A stretch of DNA of 64,000 bases from Takifugu bimaculatus (lineage: Eukaryota; Chordata; Actinopteri; Tetraodontiformes; Tetraodontidae): positions 12,831,641 to 12,895,640 of the forward strand of contig CP034996.1 of NCBI GenBank assembly GCA_004026145.2. Direction: 5' to 3'. The notes under the pieces are model-generated. The model did not search any database and was not told the DNA's origin. It was given only the letters and a program-made list of their open reading frames with translations. Position 1 is the stretch's first letter. Each line of letters starts with the position of its first letter. Of the stretch, positions 23,425 to 37,500 are shown piece by piece. The position numbers and the translations under genes are program-made.

Positions 23425-26400
23425 CATGTTGGGTGTTGGATGGCTGTTAAAGTGAGCAGACTGGTTTGGAGATTGATAGATTTATCCCGCACTAAGCCGC
23501 TCTGTGAGGACTTGGAAGAAGTCCCTTTGCGTGGATGCGGGTGACATATGTTGAGGCAGACACTGCTCAGCACTTCTGACTCTGTGACACCCAACATTCT
23601 CTTAACTCGCAGGCCCACAAACAGATTAGACGCCAGCGTCTGATCCTCCGCTCGCCACTTCAGCCTCCGACCGGACGTAATACCCTCATTACAGGTGCGA
23701 GAGGCCTTCAGAATAGCGGCGCGGTCAATAACGCGTCGGCGTGACAAATCTGTGATGGTGCAATCGCGACAATAATTACAAGCTGATCTCAGGGAACACC
23801 GACTCCTAAAAGCTGCACCAGCAGCACAGCTGGAAGGAAGCGACAATTTTTGCTTCAGATTTCTGTCTGGGGATTTGACCGCAAATTTGAGCTGATGAAA
23901 ACAATCGTTTGCTGAACTCACATAAGGAATTTAAGGAAAAAGAAATAAATTTGGTGAAAAAAGAAACTCTCGCTATGGTCTCTTGTTCTCACAATATTTT
24001 AAAGCTCCTATAAAATCTGTAATTTTTGGCTGCAGGTCACAAAAAACCCCTCTTGAAGCGTCTTAAGTAATCCTTTTGTCACATTGGCCTTACAGTACGG
24101 GTTCACCGTGTCAAAGCTATTCAAATCAACCATAAATATAACTTGCATTTCACAAAAGGGCCACATCAGGGGTCCATAGAGAGCCGCTAAGGCAATTTAA
24201 GACCCTGATCCAAAAGAGCCCCACCAAGTCTTTGTTCCTGTTTATGTGAGGCCCCTTTTTCAGTTGTTTGTGCAGCCTGTGCTTGTTCACCGCACGAACG
24301 AGGATGAAATCAAGTCAAAAAGGTCCGACAGAGTGAAGCTGGTTTCAAAGGAGGAGGAGGAGGAGATGAAAGAATGGCGGGAATGATAGGTGCAGCCCCG
24401 ACGGGAGCGAAGATGGTGGTGGTGGTAGGGAGGGGCGTCATTAGCATAACTAGACCACCATATCAAACTGGGAGGGGGTAAAGACAGGCCGGGTGGGGTG
24501 GGTCCCATCTGGTGCCCAATATCTGCCCAGGACAGGCAGACAGACAAGCTGACAGGCAGACAGGCAGGCAGGCAGACAGGGAGACAGGGTTCCTCATAGC
24601 CAACTCATTTATCCTTAATTTGCCATTTGTGTTGAGTCTATTGAGGCCCTGTGATCACTTTTCTATTTTCCTATCTTCACCCCACGACCGTGCCTTCCCT
24701 CCCCTCCGTGAAGAGACATGGATCTGCCTGTAATCCCGCCTCCAATGGTGTAAGCACAAAATTAATTCTCTCTAATCCAAGCGGAGTTAATCCCCATGCC
24801 TGTAGCAAGAGGAGTGGTGGAGAGGACGCAGGCTGGGGCTGATGGCTGACTCTTGGATGCTATAGCCCCCACAGAGCACCCCTCCTCTTCCCCCCCGTGA
24901 CTCCTTTCACCCCTCCCTTTGCCATGGGTTGTGGATTTAAAGCCTCTTAATTCTTATTAGCACTGCTAATGGAGCTTCTCAGAATAAATAAGCATTTGTC
25001 ATGGGTTTGAGATAAAGGCCGGCCTGCTTTTTGATGTAACCTCTCTCCCATTTCCCACACACCGTTCAGTCCTTTCCCAACTCTGGTGATACGTATAAAT
25101 TAATTAATAAATGACGGCATGCATTAAGTCCTCCCAAATAAAATTTGAGGGAATAAATCCTATTGAAAAAGTGAAAGTTACAAATTCTGTTAACAAATGT
25201 GACTTGATGTGATACTGAGGACATTTAACAACAATCTAAAGCCACATTTAAGTCAAGAAAAATTGTTTTTAAAGCAAGAAAAAAACAAAAACTTATACTG
25301 CATATATATAAATATATACTCACGGTCCTCTCGGGTTTGTATATACAGGACGTTGCTGCGGACGCCGTCTCCCGCTTGAGTGTAGGCCAACACCTGAACA
25401 CTGTAGTTGGTGAACTTCTCCAGCCCCCGCAGCTCCACCTGTTCCCGTGTGGTGGTGATGTTCTGCATCTCCCCCCATTCTGAGCCAGACAGAGAGAACC
25501 AATCTATTTTAGCTGACTATAGTATAACTGTAGTATAAACACCAGTGCGTTTTCGTGAAAGGAAATATAGAAAGGCACGATACATTGTGTTACATTGTGT
25601 AGGCTGCTGAGCCTATATGTAGATTCTGACCCACCCACCTCCATTGGAGAAAAGGGACCAAAACACGACCCGGTAGCCTTTCAGGACACCGTGCAGCGTG
25701 AGCCGCGGAGGCTCTGACCAGGTGATCACCGCCTCGTCTGATGTCACGGAAATGGCTCTCACGTTCTGGGGAGGCTCGCTGGGCACTGGCAAGAGGAGGG
25801 CGGAGGTTAGTGACGGAGGAGCGATGCTGCTTTTACTGCTAAATTACATGGGCTATATCACAGTCGAGACAGTTTTATTTAGTCCCTTTCCACAACTAAG
25901 GAGGGAACTAAAGAGGTAAAAAGCTATTTTAATGAATACTACTTATTATTTTATAGGGAGGGGGAGTCAACTAGGTGCTGTGCGGGGGTAAAGCAAAGTT
26001 TATGGTATCCACTGTTGTTCAGAAGGTTTGTCTGAGCGTCCAGCGTGACAGAATCATAATAAATCACTCATTTAGCCTAAATATGTGTTAAAATGCAAAA
26101 TGAGATGAGTGTTGGGAGAACGGAGAAGTGAAGAATAAAATTCACACTATGTGGCTTTTAATCAGTGATATAATGTTGATTAAGATGTCCTTATATTTGA
26201 TGGGTCTATATAATTATGTTACAAAAGGAGGGTAGACTGTGTCCTGGAAATGTAGGTATATAAAATGCTGTAAAATCAGAGTAATAAGGTGCCAATAAAT
26301 GGCAGAGGGAAATAAGGGAAGTGGAGTGGGCAGACATTTGGGTAGTAATGGGCTTCCTTGTTCTTCTCTTGCTCTCCACCAGCCTAATGAGGGTGCTAAT

Positions 26401-29400
26401 TAAAGTGGAATGAGGAATGGGGGGATGTGCTTCTAATTCATGCCTTCCATTTTTAAGGTCATATGCGTCTATATATGTTAGTAGCGCTGGTGGTGAACCA
26501 TCCTTTTGCTCCGATAAAGCTCAACCGCGTGTTTAATACACCTGTTTTTTTTTCTACGTCTCCTCGCGTGCTCTCACCAGTCTTCCAGCGTCGTCGCATT
26601 GATCTCAGTACTGGACGGGCCTGTCCCGGCTCTGTTGAAAGCTTGGACCACGACCCCATACTGGGCAAACTTCTTGAGGTTGTCCAGGGTGTAGACTTCA
26701 CTGTCCCCTGTAGCTTTCATCTCCACGATGCTGTATTGGCCGTTGCTGCCTGGACCATTTTCCCTGTAACCGATCTGGTAGCCTCGGATAACCCCGTTCT
26801 GTAGTTCCTTCTTAGGGGCCTGGGGAGAATGAGATAATAGACGGCATTATTACAATCAGAAATACTCTTCAGCCGCACAGAAACAAAAAAGAATGTTTAT
26901 TTTCCTTTAAATGTACAGTAATCACTATTAAAGGATATTATAACTAGCTTGTTCCACATTTTTGAATAGAACTAATATTTAGTTCCTGGGGCAAGCAATA
27001 AATTTAAATGCACTGTTGTTAAGCAAAGACATGAGTTTATAGGTTACATTCAGCATGTAATAAAATATGTAATCTTCCATCTGACAACCAGGGAAACATA
27101 ATTTCAAACATATCTAATCATCAGTTTACATATAAGTTCTAAAGAGCACAAAAGGTGCTTGATTATCCTCAACAAACACGCTTAATGATCAAATCTAACA
27201 TTTGATGCTAATAAAATAACACCAGTTCAGTAGGTTTACAGTTAGATTATAATGAGAACAGTGTCCTAATTATTTAAACTGTATCATCCAAAAAAATTAT
27301 AAAAGAGCTTAAATTTACCCGCCACGTGACACGAATGCTCTGAGACGTCATTGGCTGAAGGATTACTTCCATCGGCGGCCCATCAGGAGCTGTGGGTCAA
27401 ATAAAGCGTATATGAAACAAAATTCCCAGTTCGCAGCTTTAAAGAGAACACACTGAGAGAACGCAGACGGGACCAATAGGTTCTGCAGGACAGAACTTAC
27501 GTGCTTCCTCTGTACTAATTGTGAGCTCTTTGCTGGGAAGACTGCGGCCAATTTTATTGTAGGAGTACATGCGGATGCTGTAAACACAAGCCGGGTGCAG
27601 CTCTACGATGTTGGCCTGGTTGTTGGTGGGTGAGATGTTCCTGGTCGTGTACATGTGGTCCCAAGAATCTGGAAAGGAAAGATTTCAGCGTTTGTTGCGA
27701 TCTTCTGCAAGCTTCTGATCAAATTTCATGTTGGAGACGCCCACCTGACTTGTTCTTGTACTCGATGTCGTAGCTGGTGATGATGCTGTTCCCATCAAAC
27801 CTCTGAATCCAGCGCAGGTTCATGCTCCTGTCTTTGACCTCTCTCACTTCCAGTTCAGGGGGGTCTGGTGGTTCTGTGGTTAGCAGGCGAGAGCGTCAAG
27901 CTAACACCTGAGCTAATGTTGAATTTGGGACATGTGCACAACAGGTGGTAGCCAAACCTTGCACAGTGAGTTGGATGAGCCCACGACCCTCTCCGTAGGA
28001 GTTGATGGCGTGGCAGGAGAAGAAGACGGAGTCCCCTCGCTCAGCTGGGTTAAGCTGTGAGCCGAAACATGAGCAGGTAACATTTACAATACGTCAAGTC
28101 AAGAAAACTGTTAAAACGTTGGAATCATCATAGAAGTATTGCTGTTTGAACCTTGAGGGTAGAGATGACTTCGTCCCCCTTCTTATTGATGGTGATGGAG
28201 TAGCGGGGATTCCTCTCGGCGTCGATGACGGTGTCTCCCCTCTCCCAGCGGATGATGATGGGCTGCTCGCCTCGTGCCGTGCAGTTCAGCTCCTTGGTCT
28301 GGCCTTTCCTCGCCATGGTGGTGTTGGGGTGGCTCGTGATCATGGCAGGAACTGAGGAAGCACAGACAAGTGTCAGCGTGACGAATCGTGTTATGTGTTG
28401 TAACGAGATGGGGGAGCGGGGATGCGGTATTGGAAACTGAGGATATATTACAGATGTATGGACATCTCTATTTCTGCGCTTCATTTTCCATTTTCATTTC
28501 ACGCTCGGCGCCCTGCTAGGCCTCAGTCTCCACCTCCTCCCGTCCTGCCTTTTACTTGTCCTCCTGATTCTTTTCCAGCTCCTCTCCTCAGACATAGATT
28601 ATTGATTGGAGGGGGTTCCTGTGGTTTTGTTTTCATCACTAATTCATCAAGCCTTTCTCCCCTGCCAAACACCGGAGAACACGCAGGCCAGCAGCCGGAA
28701 CACATCAATCAATAGCAAAGATACCCTCACTTAAGAAAGTGCAGGTTGGAGCTTTAGTTGGGTTCAGTGCGAGTCACACTAGCCTGGGGCAAAAGTGCAT
28801 CTTAGCCCATCTTATTCTCCTCCAAAAGCTAAAGCTTGCTACAGAGTGTGTGCAATACAGAAGATGCGTTCAAGAACGGAAGGGAGGATGACTGACACTT
28901 ACTCTTGACAGTGAGGATCATGCTCTTACTGATGTCTGAGCCCACACCATTAGAGGCCTGACACAGATAATACCCTCGGTCGTCTTCCAGCACGTGGCGG
29001 ATGAGCAGAGAGCCGTTGGACATGATCTGGATGCGGCCAGTAAGAGGGACGGGGTGGTACTGCTGAGGGTTTCCAACACCTGCGAAGCAAAACAGAAATG
29101 AAATACAGCACATTTTAGTTCGTCCAAGCACCGGTGGGGCTTCGGTCAAAAAGTTTACCAGAGGATGGTCTTGACTGGAACTAGAAGTCTGCGTGCAGAC
29201 ACTGTCTGGAAGAGCTGCTGATTTTACCTTTGGCGTGTTTCCACATGACTTTGGGGGGAGGGTAGCCCTCCACAGAACAGTTGAGAACTCCAGCTTTGCC
29301 ATAGATACAGTCTTGATTGTTGGGCTGCACTACAAACCGCGGCGGCACTGAGAAACAGACAGATGTGATTAAGCTATGGAAAGGCTTTATTTAATTGGCT

Positions 29401-30164
29401 CTCTCTGGGTAGATACCAAATTTGAGCCGACCTAATTCGGTGCCACTCTTGGTGTAATCAATCCCTCACCTGTAACGATCAGCTGTCGCTCCCAGCTGAC
29501 AGTGGCGGCGGTGTTGCTGGCGATGCAGGTGTAGTTTCCGTTGTGCTTTAACGTCACCTTGGTGATTTGCAGAGAACTCATGAACTCTTTGGTCTCTATT
29601 GCCACGCCAGAGGCGGAGCCTGGGACAATGGGCTGGCCATCTTTGTGCCAGGTGATGCGTATGGGCATGTCCCCAGATGACACCACGCAGGCGATGTAAA
29701 TGAGCTTCCCCACTGAGGTAGAAGGGATATCGAAGGGTTGGATGAGGGGTGGCACTAGTGGAAAGAGGAAGAGAGAGGGAATCAGTGGAACAAAAGCGGC
29801 CATAGTCATGGAAGAGCAGCAGCGCGGCCATCTGGAGCAATGCTAAGAGACCTAGAAGGTTATTGGCCAGTGGGACCCTCCTATCCCCCAACCCCACCCT
29901 TTCAGACCCCATCCTCTGCAGCCCATAATAGCTGCTCTGGTTAGAGTCCAATTGGCAGCAGAAAGTCATTCAGTTGCCATAGCAATGGAGGTTGGGGTGG
30001 GGGTACTACAGCTGAGACATCTGGGGGATTTAATCTAGGCTTCATTATTATTCATCTAATTAAGTCAGAGACACACTCGCACGCAGGCACACGCACATAC
30101 CCTCAAACACCTCTGCAGCTGCCCCACTACCATCATTAGGCCACTCAAAGGCAAAACCAAACAC

Positions 30165-30197
<33 letters not shown>

Positions 30198-32200
30198 AAC
30201 GCTCAACCATAGTGTCTTCTGTCATGAATGCACGCCACTCAACTTTAAAGGGTCATCATACATGACATCCACACGCTGAACACACAACTAAACGAATAAT
30301 TATATAAACAAGTGAGACAAAATTTACGATCCACTACGTCCGGGCTGCGGCCTCACTCGGTAATCGATGCGAGCGCTTTGATCCGTTCGGTCCCTACCTT
30401 TTACGGTGACGTGAACGGTCTGGTTGATCGACACCTGGGGTTGGATCAGAACACTGCACAAGTAGGTGCCCTCGTCCGCACCCTTCTGCACGTCCGTTAG
30501 CCTCAGGGTGCCGTTCTCAAAGACCACTTGACGATGATTATCGGGCAGCTGCATGCCGTCCTTCAGCCACTTGATGGAGTAATAAGGGTAGCCAATCACA
30601 CGGCAGGTTATGTAGGTGTTCCTGCCTGCCACTGCGGTCATGTCCCTCATGGGTCTGATTCGAGGTGGACCTGGAGACACAGGGGAGAGAAGAGGGGATG
30701 GAGGGAGTGAGCAGAGAGAGAGAGGGGTGAGAGAGACAGAGAAAGAGTGGTAGATGGCGTGAGGGAGGTCATGGCAGAGGCCGCCAGCAGCCACAGAGAT
30801 GGGAGGTGACGAGATAAAGGTAGAGGGAGTGATTGGGGCAAGTTGACAGGTGGACAGGGAGGTTAGTTATGCTCCCATTATTTAAATATGACTGAGGATA
30901 TTGTTGATTTTACTCTAGCTAATCTATCTGATTGTCTGTATGCTACATAGATATGTTTGTGCTATAAATAAAATCAGTCTCTTCTTGTATGAATTATCCA
31001 TAATTTCATGAGAAATCACCAGCCAGTGGCGAGATTCACACATATTCTCTACGAAAACATCAAGAAAGCTACTAATAAAAGATGTAATCCTAGAGGAGCT
31101 GACTACTCTTGGGTGTCTGTATGCTGCAGTCAGGTGTAGAGTGCATTTATATTGAAAAGCAGACAGGCACCTCTTACGTTTATGCGCGCTTGGTACTCGG
31201 CGCTACCGGCCGAGTTGCGTGCGACGCAACGGTACACTCCCCCATCTCGGATGTGCGGGCTGCTGACGTTGACGTGGGACACCGTGAGGCCGTCTGACTG
31301 GGTGTACTGGCTGGTCTTGTAGGTGGAGTCCCGCACCACTGGCTCGTCATCCAGAGTCCAGGTGATGGAGGGAGGAGGGGCTCCTTTGGCTGCACACATT
31401 AGGGAGAAGGGTTCTCCTGGATTCACCACCCGCTCACTGAAGGAAGACACGATTCGAGGAGTACCGTCTGAGAGGAGACACACAGATGTGGAGAGAAAAG
31501 GTGTTATTTTAGTTTATTCCATCATATCTCATGTATCGATTTTAAAATAATGCAGAGTTTACCCTCTAGCAGAATTATGGAAAAGTCCTGAGTAGTGTGG
31601 CCCTTTCGTGATGCGAAGCACTGGTAAGCCCCAGAGTGGAACTTGTGCGCTGCGGTGATCTGTAGGGTGTCGTTGTTTTGTCCCTGGATGGAGATATGCT
31701 GGTCAGGGTACGATGAGTTCTGTGTTCCTGAACCAGGCGATGGTGTATTCTGGGGAACCTTCGACGGAACAGGTGAAGAACAGCGTGCTGCTGATGCCAG
31801 TTTTCAGATTCTTAGGAGACAAGGTTACTCGCAGCGGATCTGTGAGGAGGGAAAACAAAAATTTGGGGATTTAAAAACAGTTCCAAAAATGGATTTTTTT
31901 TATCTACAATAATAAAATGATTCCTCATCATAAAGATTTTAAAGGCAGAAAAATGTATGTTTTATTAAGAAATGCTGAATGAATGAATTAATAAATGCAT
32001 CCGTGATATGGAGTATGGTTGCACACAGGAGCACTCTACATTTGTGTGTGCGTGGGTGTGTGAAAGTGTGTGTGTGTGTGTGTGGGGCGGGGGGGGTGGC
32101 ACCGAGAGCACGATCAGCGGTGGTGACTCGATCAGCTCGACGCACTCATTAAAAAAGCAGCTGGAGATATCCCTTCACATCTCTGTCCACTTTGGGTGGG

Positions 32201-32236
<36 letters not shown>

Positions 32237-34516
32237 AAAATGTCAGTGAGCAATAAGGCAGCTGGTGGTGGATGCTGGGGGGCATCTCTGTGCCTCCCTC
32301 CCCTCCCCCCACCCCTCACCCTGTCAGAGTCACAGAGTGTGCTGCCATGATGTGCCCAGTGGCAAAGCCTCCCGTCCCTCCACTCTCCCGGCGCGTCGCG
32401 CCTTCTTTGTTTCTTTGTGTAAGTTACACAATGTGCATTTCTGTCCACCTCCTTTAATATCGCATCAAGTTGCTGATAACGTCAATACCGCGCTGCCCGG
32501 ATGTCTGGGTGTCCCTTGGGTGACCCCTGGGTCTTAATCGCCATCTTCCTCACCCCTTTTTCTCACTCTCGCTCTCTGAGGGTGAATCGTGCTGGCAGCT
32601 GTTACAGACTCAGTCTCAGTGAATTATTGCCCTGTCTGTCTGTTTGAGACCTGATATGACGCCCCGTCACACGTCTCACACACGTGTTCGTTACCGACTC
32701 ACTGGAGGTGGCTCAAACCAGAAAAAAAGGGGAGTTGCGAATGTGCCTGTCCTCCAGCGTCCATGAAAAGACAGCGTGGGAGTCTTGCAGCTTGTTTGTG
32801 TCAGTGTGCCGTTAGGCAGACGTACCTATAACATGCAGCTGTCCGGACACCTCCTTTGAGCCAAAACTGTTGGTGACCTCGCACGCGTAGCTGCCGCTGT
32901 CCTCCTGCCTCAGGTCACTGATGGTCAGCCCTGTCAAACGCCGTGTCCAGCGGGCATCTGAGGGCAGCGGGCGGCCATCTTTCAGCCAGCGCACCGTGGG
33001 GTTGGGGTAGCCCCCAGCAATGCAGGGGAGCTCAATGCTCTGTCCCGCATGGACTTCCCCTGCTTGGAAACTGTCCAGGATGGTAGGTGAGGATTCGTTG
33101 GGGTCTGTAGGGGAGAAATATGGGTATTTTTTAAGAAATATCAGATTAAAGGTGTTTTTCATACCAAATGTGGTATAATTTAGTGCAGCAACACTCAAGC
33201 ATGTGGGACTTTTCCCGAACTTAAGAGTCAGACTAAGTGCAGATAAAACCGATCTAAAACATTTTGCTGGTGGAACACAAGATCATTTTTACTAGAACTG
33301 GGAGACAAAACTGTCACCTGAGCTATATAAAAAAGAAATTAAAAAGCATAAAAGAGATTTATTAGCTTTATTATTAAGTAAGTAAAACTCAACGCACCCA
33401 TTACAGAGAGCCTGGCTCCGTTGCTTTGGCGCGTCTCGCCGCTGTACTTGTGTCTTGTGATGCAGCGGTAGGTGGAGAGGGCATCCTCCTTCTGCACATC
33501 AGCGATGTAGAGCGCCCCGAAGGAGGTCAGTGAAAACCTGTTACCTGTGGAGGACAAAGAGGAGAGTCTGCATTCACATCTGTGCAGAAATGTGAGGATA
33601 TTTCTGGAACAAATCCCTTTGATAACCACAAAAACCCAAAACTCCAGGTGGTTAAGCACTCTTCAAGCGCCTGGAGGACTCGTGGTAGTCACCGGCTTAC
33701 ACCGATCATCCAGAATAAAAACACCTCAACTGCTCCATCGCACAGGCTTCCTTCATGTGAACAGGCGCAGGTTCCTTTTTCACTGCACATTTTAGCGAGG
33801 ACTGATTAGCCTTGTTTTTATTATCTGCAGATAGGGCAGATTTCTACGCTATAAGGTGAAGCGAACGGCATGACTCAACTGGATTGGAGGGCACCTGTGC
33901 AGCATAAATGTTCCAACGCTGTGCGTGTCCAGGTCTAGTGGAGTTGAGCGTTCAGGGCCTCATGGAACATACAGCTAAAGCAGAGAGGAGGCACAGGCTG
34001 CAATTTCACCGGCCGCCTTTGTTTGCCCCCAAGAATGAAGCCTTACAGGATAATGAGCACTTTAAGACTGCTATTCCCACAACACCGACAACTCGCCTGT
34101 CACAACACTCTGACATAGGCTGGGACAAAGAGAAAGAGAGAGGGGAGGTAAAGAAAGAGTCAGCTGGATCTGTCAAAGCCACACTTTCTGTTTCTGAGCG
34201 GTGGGCAGAATTCATCCCATCTGCAGTAACAACACTGATTACACAACAAACACCAGATTATTTCCCTCATGATCTGCCTCATTTAGCTGCGTGTACACGA
34301 AAAGGCTCTTTAACAGTATATCTGCGTTTCCTCTCTTCGTGTAAAACCTCTTATCACGTCTCTTGCCTTTTTTTGCCACCCTTTCTTGCTCAGTCTCTAA
34401 GCAGAGTGGCAGACGGACTAAAATATTAATTACAAAATCACTGTGCTCCTTCAGCTTTTATTCATGCTGACTTGAGAAGATAACAAGACGCAGAGCCAAT
34501 GTGGGGCTCTCTCTCC

Positions 34517-34550
<34 letters not shown>

Positions 34551-37500
34551 GACACACACACGCACGCCTATGATGCAGTAAAACAATCATGCAGTGTTGC
34601 ACATTTTTTGTTCATGTTCCATCTCGAAGCTCAGGAGAATTTTGTTGTCTCCGGTATTTTTAGACAAACCCTTAACTTGTCCTCAGCTTGATCTCCTCTT
34701 GGGTGCAAAAATACTGTTTTACATTGAATTAAAATAGATATGGGGCCAAGTAAAAACACATAGTTGCCCATCTTACATGTTCACTGTTAAAGTTTAAAGC
34801 AAAAGATTCTTTGGGTTTAATCTGTTTACTGGATCCTCCAAATCCACCTTTTCTCCCCTCCTTTGTGAGGAGCCCCTTCTCTGCCCACTCCGTGCCTTTG
34901 ATAATACTCACTATCATACGTGCTTTAAAATCTTCATGTGTACAGTCTGGCATGTTCTTTAACAACAGGTGTACCTGTTGACAGGGTGATGGCAGCGCTA
35001 GGAGGAAACATTAGAAATGCTGCATCAAAAGGACACCTGATTCATAAAACAGAATAATCTGTAAGCAGCATTTTATAGAACCCATCTAGATATTGGGATT
35101 AAAGAGGCATTATCATTAAAAATGAATCTCCTCTATTAAAATCATTCAGATGCTACGTTGCTGCTCTGTTTCAGAGGAAAAGTGTGAAAAGCTCAGTGGC
35201 ATGTGTTTTTGCCCTTCAGGTATCCGCTAAACTGCAGTGTTTTGATTTTACTGTGCTGCATCCAGCCGAATCATCACTGTCCTCCACTTCCGCGTCACCT
35301 GCGCCTTCAGAATTCATTCGCGCGTCTTCTCAGAGGCATTTCTGTGGATTTTCTGAGGTAAAACACCGAGAACGGAAACTAAAAGCACCATTAGGTAAAA
35401 AATAGAAGCACTCCAGTGCATGAAAAACTGTGACCATTCAACAGCTTAAGCATTTTTCATCAGCTGTAAATGGTTCTTTCACGCAGAAAGGGGCTTTTTG
35501 AAAGAGTCTGGATTGCCTAGAGGATGTCAACATTGTTGGATTTTGTATGAGGCCAGTCAGAGTCTCAATAAGACCCATTTACTGGAGACCATCATGAAAA
35601 ACTGCTCGTCTTCCTAGAACGCACAACTCTTCTGATCTTAGTTGTACCCAATCGCTTGAATATGTTCTGATAGGATAAATGCTTGTCCTTTGTAATTTAC
35701 AAAAAATGCAATGCTGTGTGCTCAGCTATGTTACGTCTGCTACCATTGGCTAAACTTATATTATCGTTTATATTTTGAATCCAAAAGCAGTCCGACAGCC
35801 TGGGAGGCCGGAGCAGCATCGACTCTGAAGAGCAGAACAGAAGAGAAAACAGGAACGGAAGCGTGAAGGTTTGGGAGAATTGGCTAAAATAACAACACAA
35901 GCCTATAAATAGGATATGTTCTCATAGCCTGTGTTGATCCAAAGGTGTTTTTGTGTGTGCGCGTGTGCGTGAGCTCGTAGCCGACTCATTTTCTCACATG
36001 CAAATGAAGGCGTCGGCGCAAAGATAACGAGGCCCATATTTCCACCTCCTCGGTGGGGCCATTATTTATTGATGTTCTGCATCCTCCCCCCTCCCTCCCT
36101 CCCACTCTCACACTTTCTTCAGCCTTCCCTCCCTGTTGCTAGGGTCTTCTCACTGAGATCCTGTTACAATTTTAGCATACTTTAAAGCACAACGCGTGTG
36201 CAACAGTCACAGATGAAACAGAGGGGGTCTCACCCTTATCACTGCAAAAATAAACACAAATAAATGCATAAGAACAACAATGAATAGGAAAAAGCTAAAT
36301 ATAGTGCACAGTTTCTGATTCCACACAATGTTGGGTTTGAGTGCAAAATCAAAACCAACTTCTCACAACTTTGTTGGAGGTCATCTGAAGGTTGAGGGTC
36401 TCGCAGAAAGTCACCTGACGCCAGTTCACGGGCAGTCTTACGCACAGCTCATCCACCCTCAACCCAAAACAAATTTAGCTCTGGCAAACGAATCTGACCT
36501 ACTTGCTTCAGAGTGATGTTTCCATTTTCACACTATCTGGATTAGACTATTTAAAGAGATAACCCACGTCTCCCTCAGTAGGACTCATCCTGTTGGATTC
36601 TCCCACATGAAATACAGATTTTTTTCTTGTGGAAAAAAAAAGCCCAATGCACCCGTGGGAGTTCCCGATACGGGTCTGATATCAAATCGATCCTGAAACG
36701 GCTAATGAGCTATCGAACTCATCCCTGTTTACTCTCCTGGCAGATCACTTACAGTCTGACCCCTGGGGTCTTTATCCAACATTAGTGCTGGTGTCTGCTC
36801 GCCTTGAAGGATTCTGGTGGTTACGCCCAGGTTTATTTGTTAATATGAGCCAAAGCTTAAAAAGGTTGCACCAGGGTCAGAGGTTTCACACACACAACAC
36901 ACACACACACTACAAATCTTTGGATGGATGCCTTCAGCTTAACAAGTTTCATCTTTAGAGAAATTGATCATTTAGGGGAAAAAGACCTTTAAACTGTACT
37001 AAAAAACAAGGATCCATGGAATGTGATGTTGACATTAGGTGGGAGATTGATTTCTGAATAAAACTGAAGATGATGTTGGGCTGTCTATCATTTACTTTAA
37101 GAGAAGTTGTTCAATATCTTTATATTATTAATATTAAGGGAGTATTAGATACTTTCTTTTCAAATAAAAGGGCATTTTGCAACAGGTAGCTCTGGATGGA
37201 GGTTGGCATCAAAATAGGAGGAGGTCCTGAATAACCAGGAAGAGGAGGAAAAAGCTTTGTTGGACAAAAAAAGGCAAGTGGCTGCATGTACTGTACATGA
37301 CTAATCAAAGATGTAAACACCATCAAGTGTGGATGGACATTCTCATTCATTTATCATTTTACAAAATGATAAAAGATAATTTCCCAAATCAAAGATGCCA
37401 TTTTTTCCAATTGAAATTTTGCATCATTACTAATTGATAAAAGAAAACAACTGCATTGTAGATCTTGGCTTCATACGGTTGCCGTCAACAGAAAGTTGCA

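Larger units (their letters stand above)
23340..25323 (-). other. dscaml1 intron 19
   Basis: It holds a (TG)16 run at 23391-23422, a GAG-rich run at 24352-24366 and a CAGACAGG-type tetranucleotide array at 24531-24590. The stretch 24920-25130 is non-repetitive and AT-rich with several TAAT cores and may be regulatory. No coding homology. Confidence 0.5.

Noticed and set aside
24531..24590. Regularly spaced CAGACAGG units resembling a repeat array
   Set aside because: There are no unique spacers and the genome is vertebrate; this is a tetranucleotide microsatellite, not CRISPR.
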